Both the position numbers and the translations under genes were made by a program. Below the pieces are notes generated by a model. That model ran no database searches. It was given only the letters and a program-made list of their open reading frames with translations, and was not told the origin of the DNA. From positions 3,005-15,818 of the forward strand of contig QHYP01000234.1 in NCBI GenBank assembly GCA_003224195.1: DNA of 12,814 nt. Reading direction: 5' to 3'. This DNA is from Acidobacteriota bacterium (GTDB lineage: Bacteria; Acidobacteriota; Terriglobia; Acidiferrales; UBA7541). Shown piece after piece: positions 6,780 to 12,814 of this stretch. Numbering within the stretch: position 1 is the stretch's first letter; every line of letters starts with the position of its first letter.

Positions 6780-7868
6780 TCACTCCTGAGGCTTAAGCAG
6801 GTTCCGGAGTTTATGGAATCCGTGCAAGTAGCGCGCGGCAAGGTTTCGCCCGAAGATGAAACAATCGCGATGCTCGCGGAGTTGGCTCGTCCATTTCATC
6901 TTCCAGTCTTCATCCTTGCCGAGGAAATCGATTTCGCGGCCCCCCTGGGCATAGGTCCACTCCACAAGAAGTTTCCTCAGCACAAAGCCGGGATACAAAT
7001 CGTGCCACTTGCTCTTATAACTGGTCTTTAGAAGATAGTAGATTCCATCTTCATACAAGGCGTAGTCATAGGCGAGGGGCTCGCCCTCAAGAAAGAGAAC
7101 CGGGATGCGTAGAGTCTTCGACCGCGCGGCGATGGGAGCATAGCGGCTGTAGAAATGCCATTGGAAATCTTGCTCGGTGATGGCCGTCCCGGCCTGCACT
7201 TTCCAACTGGCGTCTTCGATTTCGCGGATCGCCGCGAGTCCTTGCTCCCATTGGGTGTCGGTGTCGAAAAAGCGAAGCTCAAGTTTCCCTCTCTCCCGGA
7301 GGCGCTTCTCGCGAGAACGCAGAGCTGTGCGGAAGCGCGGCTGGAGCAGCTTGAGTTTGTCTTCCCAAGTCTCCTCGAGCCGCTGGAATGGTGAACGGAC
7401 GCCGCGAGCGGTGGAGAGGGCGTAGCCACGTTCGCGGAGCAGAGAGCAAAGCTGCGCCTCCTGCTCGTCACCGACCTGGTAGGAGGTGAACCAAAGAGCC
7501 CAGGGTTCCCGGTACTTTTGCAGATGATCGAAAACAAGCTTCAGGGTTTCCGGCTTGCGCCGGCGCAACAGGAGGGGTGTTCCATGCAAGGCGTGAAAGC
7601 TGCTCAACATCTTGATCAGCCGGACTTGCAATCCCTTTCTGCGCTCGGTTTCTCGGACAAGGGGAGCGATTCCGGTGATCCCGTCCTCATCGCGGACCAC
7701 CAATATCAATAGTTCGCGGTTGGTTTTATGGAGGTCCCAAAGAGTCGAGAGCCACTCATAGGATTGCGCAGGACCCAGCTTCTGCGAATGGACCAAGCCA
7801 TTCCATTCCTCGCGCAGACCCGAGACGACTTCGAAGCTGGTATGTTCCTGGATGGCTAAGTTGCTCAA
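6780..7868 (-). CDS. FemAB/CelD-type GNAT transferase 1
   Basis: 362 residues from a TTG at 7868, chosen because CAGAGGAA sits at the right distance and no ATG fits. The protein matches the double-GNAT fold of CelD/BcsL and FemAB-like proteins. An N-terminal half begins with EEWNGL (20-25) and contains LLILVVRDEDGITGIAPLV (53-71). A basic helix with Arg/Lys repeats (about 178-195) leads into a C-terminal half with IEDASWK (217-223), EGEPLAYDYALY (261-272), KTSYKSKW (281-288) and the signature EIDFLGKDEDWKMKW (312-326). Family members transfer acyl or aminoacyl groups to amines on peptidoglycan precursors or polysaccharides, and members are known companions of exosortase A loci. The donor is unknown; the carrier protein in the same operon is a candidate. 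A 20-base gap separates it from the decarboxylase gene upstream. Confidence 0.85.
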   Translation of the reverse strand: MSNLAIQEHTSFEVVSGLREEWNGLVHSQKLGPAQSYEWLSTLWDLHKTNRELLILVVRDEDGITGIAPLVRETERRKGLQVRLIKMLSSFHALHGTPLLLRRRKPETLKLVFDHLQKYREPWALWFTSYQVGDEQEAQLCSLLRERGYALSTARGVRSPFQRLEETWEDKLKLLQPRFRTALRSREKRLRERGKLELRFFDTDTQWEQGLAAIREIEDASWKVQAGTAITEQDFQWHFYSRYAPIAARSKTLRIPVLFLEGEPLAYDYALYEDGIYYLLKTSYKSKWHDLYPGFVLRKLLVEWTYAQGGREIDFLGKDEDWKMKWTSQLREHRDCFIFGRNLAARYLHGFHKLRNLLKPQE

Positions 7869-7872
7869 TTCG

Positions 7873-7880
7873 TTCCTCTG
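7873..7880 (-). promoter_or_regulatory. Ribosome binding site for the TTG start of transferase 1
   Basis: CAGAGGAA on the minus strand lies in the 20-base gap after the decarboxylase stop, about six bases from its AGAGG core to the TTG at 7868. No ATG or GTG is equally well placed. Confidence 0.55.
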
Positions 7881-7888
7881 TTCCTTAG

Positions 7889-9232
7889 CTAGCCCTTGAT
7901 GGACGCCGCGTTTGCCGTATGGAACTCAGGGTTGCCGCGATGCGAGATTTCTTGCTGACCACGCGGACGGACCAATTCATCGTGGCCGGCATCTATCCAT
8001 ATCTCCGGCGGCGCGGGATGGCTCAAAAATCCGAGCGGGCTGGCGGATCGGGCGTAAGCACCGGACTGGAAGATCACAAACAGGTCACCAATTTCCGCGC
8101 GGGGAAGCGTGACGCCTCGGGCGAGAGTGTCCAGCGGAGTGCAGAGCGGCCCAACGACGTCCACGAATTCCTCAGGGGGCGCATCAAGCTTGTTCGCCAG
8201 CGCCATCGGATAATTGCGCTTGATGGTTTGTCCGAGGTTGCCCGAAGCCGCGAGATGGTGATTCATGCCACCATCGAGGATCAGGAATTTTTTTCCGCGG
8301 GAGACTTTGATGTCGTTCACGCGGGCGAGGTAAATGCCGGCTTCGCCGACCAGGAAGCGTCCGGGCTCGACCAGAAACTTCGTGCCGGTGAACGCCGGGT
8401 CGGTTTCGATCGGGGCGAAGAGTTCCGCGAGACCGGCCCGCAGAGACGCAAGGTCCAGTTCCGACTCGTGCGCGAAGTAGGGAATTCCCAGGCCGCCGCC
8501 GAAATCAACGGCCCGAAGCGGTTGGCCTCTGCGCTGAGCCACGCGACGGGCGATTCCTAGGCCATGACGATATTGGCTTACGAGGACGGAGCTGTCGAGA
8601 ATCTGGGAGCCCGTGAAGAGGTGGATTCCCCGGAATTCGAGCGAAGGATCAGCCAGCACCAAGTCGAGGACTCCATCCAGAATTTCCTCATCCACACCGA
8701 AGGGCGCGGGACGCCCGCCCATGCGCATCGCGCCGCCCTCGGCTTCTCCCGCAGGATTTACGCGAATCGCGACATTCGCGCGCACACCGAGCCGCCGACT
8801 GATCTCGCTGATTCGCTTTGCTTCCGTGATGGACTCAACGTGAATCTCCCCGATACCCTGCGAGAGGACCAACTCGAGTTCGGCTTCCGTTTTGCCTGGG
8901 CCAGCAAAGAGAATCCGCTCCGCGGGGCAGCCGGCTCGGATGGCCTGGCAAAACTCGCCCGCGGAAGCAATCTCGAGCCCGCAGTCGCGCGAAAGGATAT
9001 GGCGCAGAACGGCTGGGTTGGGATTCGCTTTCACCGAATAACAGATCGAGAACTGCGGCGGAAGCGCGCGGCGAAGGGCGTCGAGCTTTTCGTCGAGCAC
9101 TTTCCGGTCATAGATGAATGCCGGCGTGCCGTATTTTCCCACAAGCGCCGTCACCGGAATTCCGCCGACGAGCAATTCGCCGCGCGAAATGCCGAAATGC
9201 TTCTCCGCCAGAGCTCTTGCGCGCTGGTCCAT
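7889..9232 (-). CDS. PLP-dependent decarboxylase, LysA/ornithine decarboxylase-like
   Basis: 447 residues from the ATG at 9232. The start overlaps the ligase stop by one base (TGATG) and has GAAGGA upstream; a longer reading frame into the ligase gene is rejected. It is a fold-type III (alanine racemase-like) barrel with the PLP lysine in CYSVKANPN (K68), IHLFTGSQ (H204), the phosphate-binding DFGGGLGIPY (243-252) and VEPGR (288-292). A C-terminal beta domain carries GPLCTPLD (C364) and GAYARSASP (391-399). Oddly, the residue after the active-site Cys is Thr365. Ornithine decarboxylases have Asp there and diaminopimelate decarboxylases Glu, so the substrate probably differs. The pairing with an acyl ligase and an acyl carrier protein matches the decarboxylases described as exosortase A-associated. 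It also recalls butirosin BtrK, which decarboxylates glutamate bound to a carrier protein. A plain lysA role is unlikely but not excluded. Confidence 0.88.
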   Translation of the reverse strand: MDQRARALAEKHFGISRGELLVGGIPVTALVGKYGTPAFIYDRKVLDEKLDALRRALPPQFSICYSVKANPNPAVLRHILSRDCGLEIASAGEFCQAIRAGCPAERILFAGPGKTEAELELVLSQGIGEIHVESITEAKRISEISRRLGVRANVAIRVNPAGEAEGGAMRMGGRPAPFGVDEEILDGVLDLVLADPSLEFRGIHLFTGSQILDSSVLVSQYRHGLGIARRVAQRRGQPLRAVDFGGGLGIPYFAHESELDLASLRAGLAELFAPIETDPAFTGTKFLVEPGRFLVGEAGIYLARVNDIKVSRGKKFLILDGGMNHHLAASGNLGQTIKRNYPMALANKLDAPPEEFVDVVGPLCTPLDTLARGVTLPRAEIGDLFVIFQSGAYARSASPLGFLSHPAPPEIWIDAGHDELVRPRGQQEISHRGNPEFHTANAASIKG

Positions 9233-10803
9233 CACAATCCTTCGCGCCGCCGGAGAGCGGGATAGTCCACTTTGCCGCTGCTCGTTTTCGGCAGCTCGCT
9301 CAAAACTTCGACAAACTTTGGCACCATGTAGCGCGGCATCTTTTCCGCGCAGTGCTCGCGCAGAGCTTCGGCGTCGAGGGGGTCTCCGTCCAGGGGCACG
9401 ACGAATGCCTTGATGGATTGACCCAGCACGTCGTCGGGCACGCCAATCACGGCCGCCCCGCGCAGTTTGCCGGATTGGAAGAGCACTTCTTCGACTTCCG
9501 TGGGGCTGATGCGGAATCCGGAGGACTTGATCATCGTATCGCGGCGACCGACGAAGTAGAGGAAACCGTCCTTGTCCACCTTCACCAAGTCGCCCGAATA
9601 GCAAACTTTCTCGCAATCGCCCATTTCGGGTGGGAGAAGAGGATTGGGACGCAGAGCGCGCGCGGTGTCTTCCGGGCGGTTCCAATAGCCGAGCGAAACC
9701 GTGGGACCGCGATGCACGAGCTCACCGATTTCACCCGGCTTGCAGAGGCCGCCGTGCTCATTGAGCACGAGGATCTCCGTGTCCGGAATGGCTTTGCCCA
9801 TGGAGGTGGGCCGGCGGTCGAGTTCTTCCGGCGGAAGATAGGTGGAGCGGAAGGCTTCGGTGAGGCCATACATCAGGAAAATTTTGGTGGCGGGCAGCGC
9901 CGCTCGCAGCACTTTTAGCACCGCCTGCGGCATGGCACCGCCGGTGTTGGTGATGTAGCGGAGGTCGGGTAGAGGCTGTTTGCTGAGTGTGGAGTTGCAT
10001 TGCGCGAGCAGGCTCCATAGCGTCGGGACGCCAGCCAGGCCTGTGATGTGCTCCTTGAGCAGCATCTGGACGATTTCGCGAGCGAAGGTAAAGTTGGTGA
10101 GCACCAGAGTCCCGCCCTTCTCGAAGGCGGTCATGAGTTGGTTCATTCCCGCATCGAAGCTGAAGGGCAAAACCGCCAGGATGCGCTCATGCTCGGTGAT
10201 TTCGAGATAGTCGGAGACGATGCGACTACCCGCGACGACGTTGGCGTGACTCAACATTACGCCCTTGGGCTTGCCGGTCGAGCCGGAGGTGTAAAGGATC
10301 GCGGCCAAATTCTTTTCGATGCTGGACTCTTTCCAGACGGCCGGAGGATCCGTAGCGCAGAGGCTATCAAAGCGATAAACGGGAAGTTGAGTTTTGGGCG
10401 TATCTCCATCGCCGGCCACAACCAGAAATTCGAGCGACGGTATGCGAGGCAGGACCTCCGCCAGCTCCATCAGTTTGGCTGGCGTGGTGATCAGAGCTTT
10501 CATCCCGCAATCGCACGCGATGTGCATCACTTGTTCGGCGTGCAACAAGGCATTGATGGGGACATAGACGCCTTCGCCCCGGGAGATTCCGAAGATGGAA
10601 ATCACCTGTGGCACAGAAGCTTCGAGGTAGATCCCCGCGCGGTCGAGGCGCCGCATGCCCGCCGCTCGCAAAGCCGTCGCCAGACCGGCCGTGCGCCGGG
10701 CGACTTGCGCGTAGGTGAGGCGTTCACTGTTGTGGACGAGAGCCTCTTTGTCCGGCGCGCGCCGGACGCTCTCCCGCAACAAGTGCCAAATCAAGAAGTC
10801 CAT
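9232..10803 (-). CDS. AMP-forming acyl-CoA/acyl-carrier ligase (ANL superfamily)
   Basis: 523 residues from ATG 10803, with GAAGGA upstream. This start is preferred over a longer frame because MDFLIWHLLRESV begins exactly where family members do. It has the P-loop YTSGSTGKPKG (171-181), the ATP/adenine motif MYGLTEA (311-317), YSGDLVKVDKDGFLYFVGR (402-420), KSSGFRISPTEVEE (426-439) and the C-terminal catalytic lysine in TSSGKVDYPALRRR (K511). All core motifs are intact, so it should activate a carboxylate as acyl-AMP and pass it to a thiol, either CoA or the 4'-phosphopantetheine of the carrier protein encoded two genes upstream. Ligases of this type are found next to a PLP decarboxylase in exosortase A loci, as here, where the genes overlap by one base. 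The substrate is not deducible by eye. Confidence 0.92.
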   Translation of the reverse strand: MDFLIWHLLRESVRRAPDKEALVHNSERLTYAQVARRTAGLATALRAAGMRRLDRAGIYLEASVPQVISIFGISRGEGVYVPINALLHAEQVMHIACDCGMKALITTPAKLMELAEVLPRIPSLEFLVVAGDGDTPKTQLPVYRFDSLCATDPPAVWKESSIEKNLAAILYTSGSTGKPKGVMLSHANVVAGSRIVSDYLEITEHERILAVLPFSFDAGMNQLMTAFEKGGTLVLTNFTFAREIVQMLLKEHITGLAGVPTLWSLLAQCNSTLSKQPLPDLRYITNTGGAMPQAVLKVLRAALPATKIFLMYGLTEAFRSTYLPPEELDRRPTSMGKAIPDTEILVLNEHGGLCKPGEIGELVHRGPTVSLGYWNRPEDTARALRPNPLLPPEMGDCEKVCYSGDLVKVDKDGFLYFVGRRDTMIKSSGFRISPTEVEEVLFQSGKLRGAAVIGVPDDVLGQSIKAFVVPLDGDPLDAEALREHCAEKMPRYMVPKFVEVLSELPKTSSGKVDYPALRRREGL

Positions 10804-10858
10804 CGAATGTTCCTTCGTTGTCCCAAAGTGCGCCTTTCGATACAAAATGAATGGCTCT

Positions 10859-12043
10859 TCAAGATATCCTCGCTGCCATTGGCGACTTTGGGGGCTTCTT
10901 GATCCACGACTGGAAGGCTCGCTTCGCCATCCGGCCGCCGATGTGGCGCGCAATGGCCAAGCCTCCGCGGACGGTACGAGGATTCATGGCCAAAATGCCC
11001 CAGCGCTCGCGGCGGTTCGACATCCAGTCCTGTTTGTATTTATCGTCTCCCGTGAGGTAATCGACTTCGTTGACCTTGTCCACGTCCAAGGCGTACTCCA
11101 TCATGTGAGTGGTCAAATACGATCCCACCGATAGGTCGATAAAGCGCTTATCGTAAGCGATTTTGTAGATCGAGGCAGTGCCATTACAGACGATCCAGAT
11201 CTGGGCCGCGGCCGGTTCTCCATCGATGTGCGCAATTCCCAAGCGCAACCATCCTTCGCGCGCACACGTCCGGATGAGCCCAGGGATGAATTGCGGATAA
11301 GGTTCCGGAACCTTCCAGCTCGAAGCATAGACGCGCTGGTAGGCTTCGATGGCTGATTCAATGTGTGCCGCTCCCGTTACGATATCCACTCTGGCGCGCC
11401 CTGAACGTTCGATCTTTCTGTTTTTGCTTTTCGCGATATTGCGAACCGAAGAGCGCAAGTCATCAAAGTATTGGCGGTAGGACCTGCCCCGGACAGGCAA
11501 ATACCAGTTTCCAGCGCAGAAGTACGTTTGGACGAGCATGCCAGCAGATCGCAAGGCTTGTTCGAGTTCGACAAAGACCGGGCTTTGGCGATCCAGCCAT
11601 TTCAAGTCCACGGCGTCCCAGGCAGGGGAATCCGCCCGAATGAAGCAGGCGACTTTTTGCAGCGTGGCCGCCGAACCGTTCCCGGGGAGCAGGAGCGGGC
11701 CGTAAAGGGACGTGTAAAAGTTCGAGAGGCTCGAGAGCGTTCTCGGAAAAAATCCGAGCGCGGAAGCCGGACGCCAGCGCGTCACGAGAGCAGCCGATAG
11801 CACCTCTGTCGCTTGCTGTGTCTCCAGAGCGTAGATGCGGATCTTGTCTCCCGGGTCCAGAGCCGTGTCGCAAAGATTCTGAAACCACGGCAGGCTATGG
11901 AAAAAACTTTTCCCCGCGCAGGCGGCGAACAAAGCGTCGTAGGATTTCGGCAAATCGGAAAACCGCTCGTAGATTTTCACGCCCTCGGCTTGGCGTGATG
12001 TTGCGAGCGGAGTTGCGTAACCCGATGTAAGACTCAATTGCAT
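10859..12043 (-). CDS. FemAB/CelD-type GNAT transferase 2
   Basis: 394 residues from ATG 12043, which overlaps the end of the carrier protein gene by 10 bases. A GTG at 12052 is possible but has poorer spacing. It is a paralogue in fold, not a close copy, of the transferase at 6780-7868. The N-terminal half has FFHSLPWFQNL (47-57) and a GNAT-like strand LYGPLLLP (113-120). The basic linker SVRNIAKSKNRKIERSG (199-215) precedes the C-terminal half with YASSWKVPEPYP (239-250), IAHIDGEPAAAQIW (270-283), YDKRFIDLSVGSYL (297-310) and VDYLTGDDKYKQDW (327-340). It probably transfers an acyl or aminoacyl group to an amine acceptor in the cytosol. Its translational overlap with the carrier protein makes that protein a plausible donor. 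A 55-base gap with no visible signal follows before the ligase gene. Confidence 0.83.
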   Translation of the reverse strand: MQLSLTSGYATPLATSRQAEGVKIYERFSDLPKSYDALFAACAGKSFFHSLPWFQNLCDTALDPGDKIRIYALETQQATEVLSAALVTRWRPASALGFFPRTLSSLSNFYTSLYGPLLLPGNGSAATLQKVACFIRADSPAWDAVDLKWLDRQSPVFVELEQALRSAGMLVQTYFCAGNWYLPVRGRSYRQYFDDLRSSVRNIAKSKNRKIERSGRARVDIVTGAAHIESAIEAYQRVYASSWKVPEPYPQFIPGLIRTCAREGWLRLGIAHIDGEPAAAQIWIVCNGTASIYKIAYDKRFIDLSVGSYLTTHMMEYALDVDKVNEVDYLTGDDKYKQDWMSNRRERWGILAMNPRTVRGGLAIARHIGGRMAKRAFQSWIKKPPKSPMAARIS

Positions 12044-12318
12044 GGCTTGCACTCGTCCTGATGAAGGAGCGCCTTCTTGCGCGCAAAGCTCGCGACAGCG
12101 CCAAGCGATTCAAAATTCGCCGGATCCAATTCCTCGTCAGAGATCTGGATGGAAAACTCCTGCTCGAGAAAATGAACGAGGTCGAGTATGCCGAGCGAAT
12201 CCAAGATGCCGGCTTCGAGCCATTTGTCGTTCTCGTGGACGTTTTTCTTGCGCGCAAGAGGAAAAGTCCTCTGCACAAACTCTCGAATGCGTTCCTCAAT
12301 GGTCTGCGAGTGTGTCAC
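12034..12318 (-). CDS. Acyl carrier protein
   Basis: 94 residues from a GTG at 12318, with CGGAG six to seven bases upstream. The protein is small and acidic, with the phosphopantetheine attachment motif GILDSLGILDL (S41) followed by the amphipathic helix VHFLEQEF and the typical ISDEELDPANFESLGAVASF. The N-terminus (residues 6-18) forms helix one, and the short Lys/Cys-containing tail is unusual but not diagnostic. It should be made active by a phosphopantetheinyl transferase encoded elsewhere. It is a dedicated carrier rather than the housekeeping fatty-acid ACP, judged by its divergent sequence and operon setting between two GNAT-type genes and near an acyl ligase. It likely tethers the acyl or aminoacyl group made by that ligase and the decarboxylase. 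Confidence 0.93.
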   Translation of the reverse strand: MTHSQTIEERIREFVQRTFPLARKKNVHENDKWLEAGILDSLGILDLVHFLEQEFSIQISDEELDPANFESLGAVASFARKKALLHQDECKPCN

Positions 12319-12333
12319 TTCGTCTCCGATCGG

Positions 12334-12814
12334 TTAGTTGTCCCGCTCGCCATGCATCAAATACCATTCCGTAGGAGCAAGAGCGCCGAAAGCTGAATCG
12401 CCCCCAACGGAATACACAACGATGGGCGAGGCCTCGCGCTTGCGAAACGCCGCTTGTTCGAAGACGGCACTCCACGGATGACAATCCCCGGCATTCATGC
12501 TGACTGTGGCCACGCCGCGTTTCCGGAGAAGCTCCACCGCGCCGGACAATAGTCGAACGATGACAGCAGGCTCCTCGACGGAGCACAGATCGGCGATGTG
12601 CGCTTCTTCCCCCTGCTGTGTGAAGACGGCGTACCCAATTAAAGTGCCAGCGCGCCGGGCCGTCAGAATCCCGTGAGTTGCCTGCGGATTCGAAAGATAG
12701 CACCAGTTCAAGTACTGCGCCGTCCGTGCAGTGCGCACACCCGGCAGCTCGCGCATTTTTCGGTCGAGCGCGTCAAATTCTTCCCCGCATAGACCGGAGT
12801 GAAGAGCCAGCTCA
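12334..12814 (-). CDS. GNAT family N-acyltransferase (N-terminus outside window)
   Basis: The frame is open from the right edge to a TAA at 12334, giving about 159 C-terminal residues; the true start is outside. An internal ATG at 12756 is not the start, because in-frame coding sequence (EEFDALDRK) continues upstream. Recognisable features are ARTAQYLNWCYLSNP, a pattern common in GNAT proteins of polysaccharide clusters, the central strand GTLIGYAVF, ADLCSVEE and the helix VELLRKRGVATVSM. It probably acylates an amino group, with acetyl-CoA or the acyl carrier protein encoded 15 bases downstream as donor. It is the most upstream visible gene of the eight-gene minus-strand operon, so the operon promoter lies outside the window. 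Specificity is not predictable. Confidence 0.72.
   Translation of the reverse strand, partial: ELALHSGLCGEEFDALDRKMRELPGVRTARTAQYLNWCYLSNPQATHGILTARRAGTLIGYAVFTQQGEEAHIADLCSVEEPAVIVRLLSGAVELLRKRGVATVSMNAGDCHPWSAVFEQAAFRKREASPIVVYSVGGDSAFGALAPTEWYLMHGERDN

Noticed and set aside
9233..9685. N-terminal extension of the decarboxylase frame
   Set aside because: Arg/Ser-rich sequence overlapping the ligase gene. The ATG at 9232 with a ribosome site and TGATG overlap gives the normal family length.
10048..10902. 284-residue plus-strand frame opposite the acyl ligase
   Set aside because: Antisense shadow of a gene with all ligase motifs intact.
10804..10953. N-terminal extension of the ligase frame into transferase 2
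   Set aside because: No family-like sequence before the Met at 10803, which has its own ribosome site and gives the normal length.
1..12814. tRNA or rRNA genes, CRISPR arrays, insertion sequences, attachment sites
   Set aside because: Looked for by eye on both strands; no cloverleaf, spaced repeat array, transposase-like protein or terminal repeat was seen.

Overview
The window is a compact surface-polysaccharide or exopolysaccharide biosynthesis locus. It comes from a moderately GC-rich bacterium, most likely a Gram-negative soil or environmental lineage. I cannot fix the phylum from sequence alone; Acidobacteriota or a deep proteobacterial group would fit, and this is low confidence. The evidence is the gene set: two glycosyltransferases of different folds, a glutamine-dependent asparagine-synthase-type amidotransferase, two FemAB/CelD-type GNAT transferases plus a third GNAT, a polysaccharide deacetylase, and a ligase / carrier protein / PLP decarboxylase trio. 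Most of these types are known companions of exosortase A (PEP-CTERM/EPS) clusters, but no exosortase and no PEP-CTERM protein is encoded here.

Layout from left to right. (1) 1-1261, minus strand: a membrane-anchored transglutaminase-like protein (353-1261), translationally coupled by a 26-base overlap to a polysaccharide deacetylase (1-378) that runs off the left edge. (2) 1262-1873: a 612-base divergent intergenic region with a conspicuous inverted repeat and no convincing gene. (3) 1874-3331, plus strand: a family-39-like membrane glycosyltransferase with a TTG start, the only plus-strand gene. (4) 3332-3393: a short convergent gap. (5) 3394-12814, minus strand: one apparent operon of eight genes. 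In order of transcription, right to left, it holds a GNAT protein (N-terminus outside the window), an acyl carrier protein, FemAB/CelD-type transferase 2, an AMP-forming acyl ligase, a PLP-dependent decarboxylase, FemAB/CelD-type transferase 1, a GT4-type glycosyltransferase and an AsnB-type amidotransferase. Junctions range from a 10-base overlap to gaps of about 55 bases; several are stop/start overlaps or one-base gaps.

How the genes may work together (inference). The glycosyltransferases and the amidotransferase build and amidate a glycan. The ligase would load a carboxylic or amino acid onto the carrier protein, and the LysA-like decarboxylase would modify it, possibly while carrier-bound as in butirosin biosynthesis. 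One or more of the GNAT/FemAB-fold proteins would then transfer the group to an amino sugar. The deacetylase could expose such an amine, and the transglutaminase-like protein may act on the envelope side. The most interesting element is the ligase-carrier-decarboxylase-transferase module and the unusual residue after the active-site cysteine of the decarboxylase.
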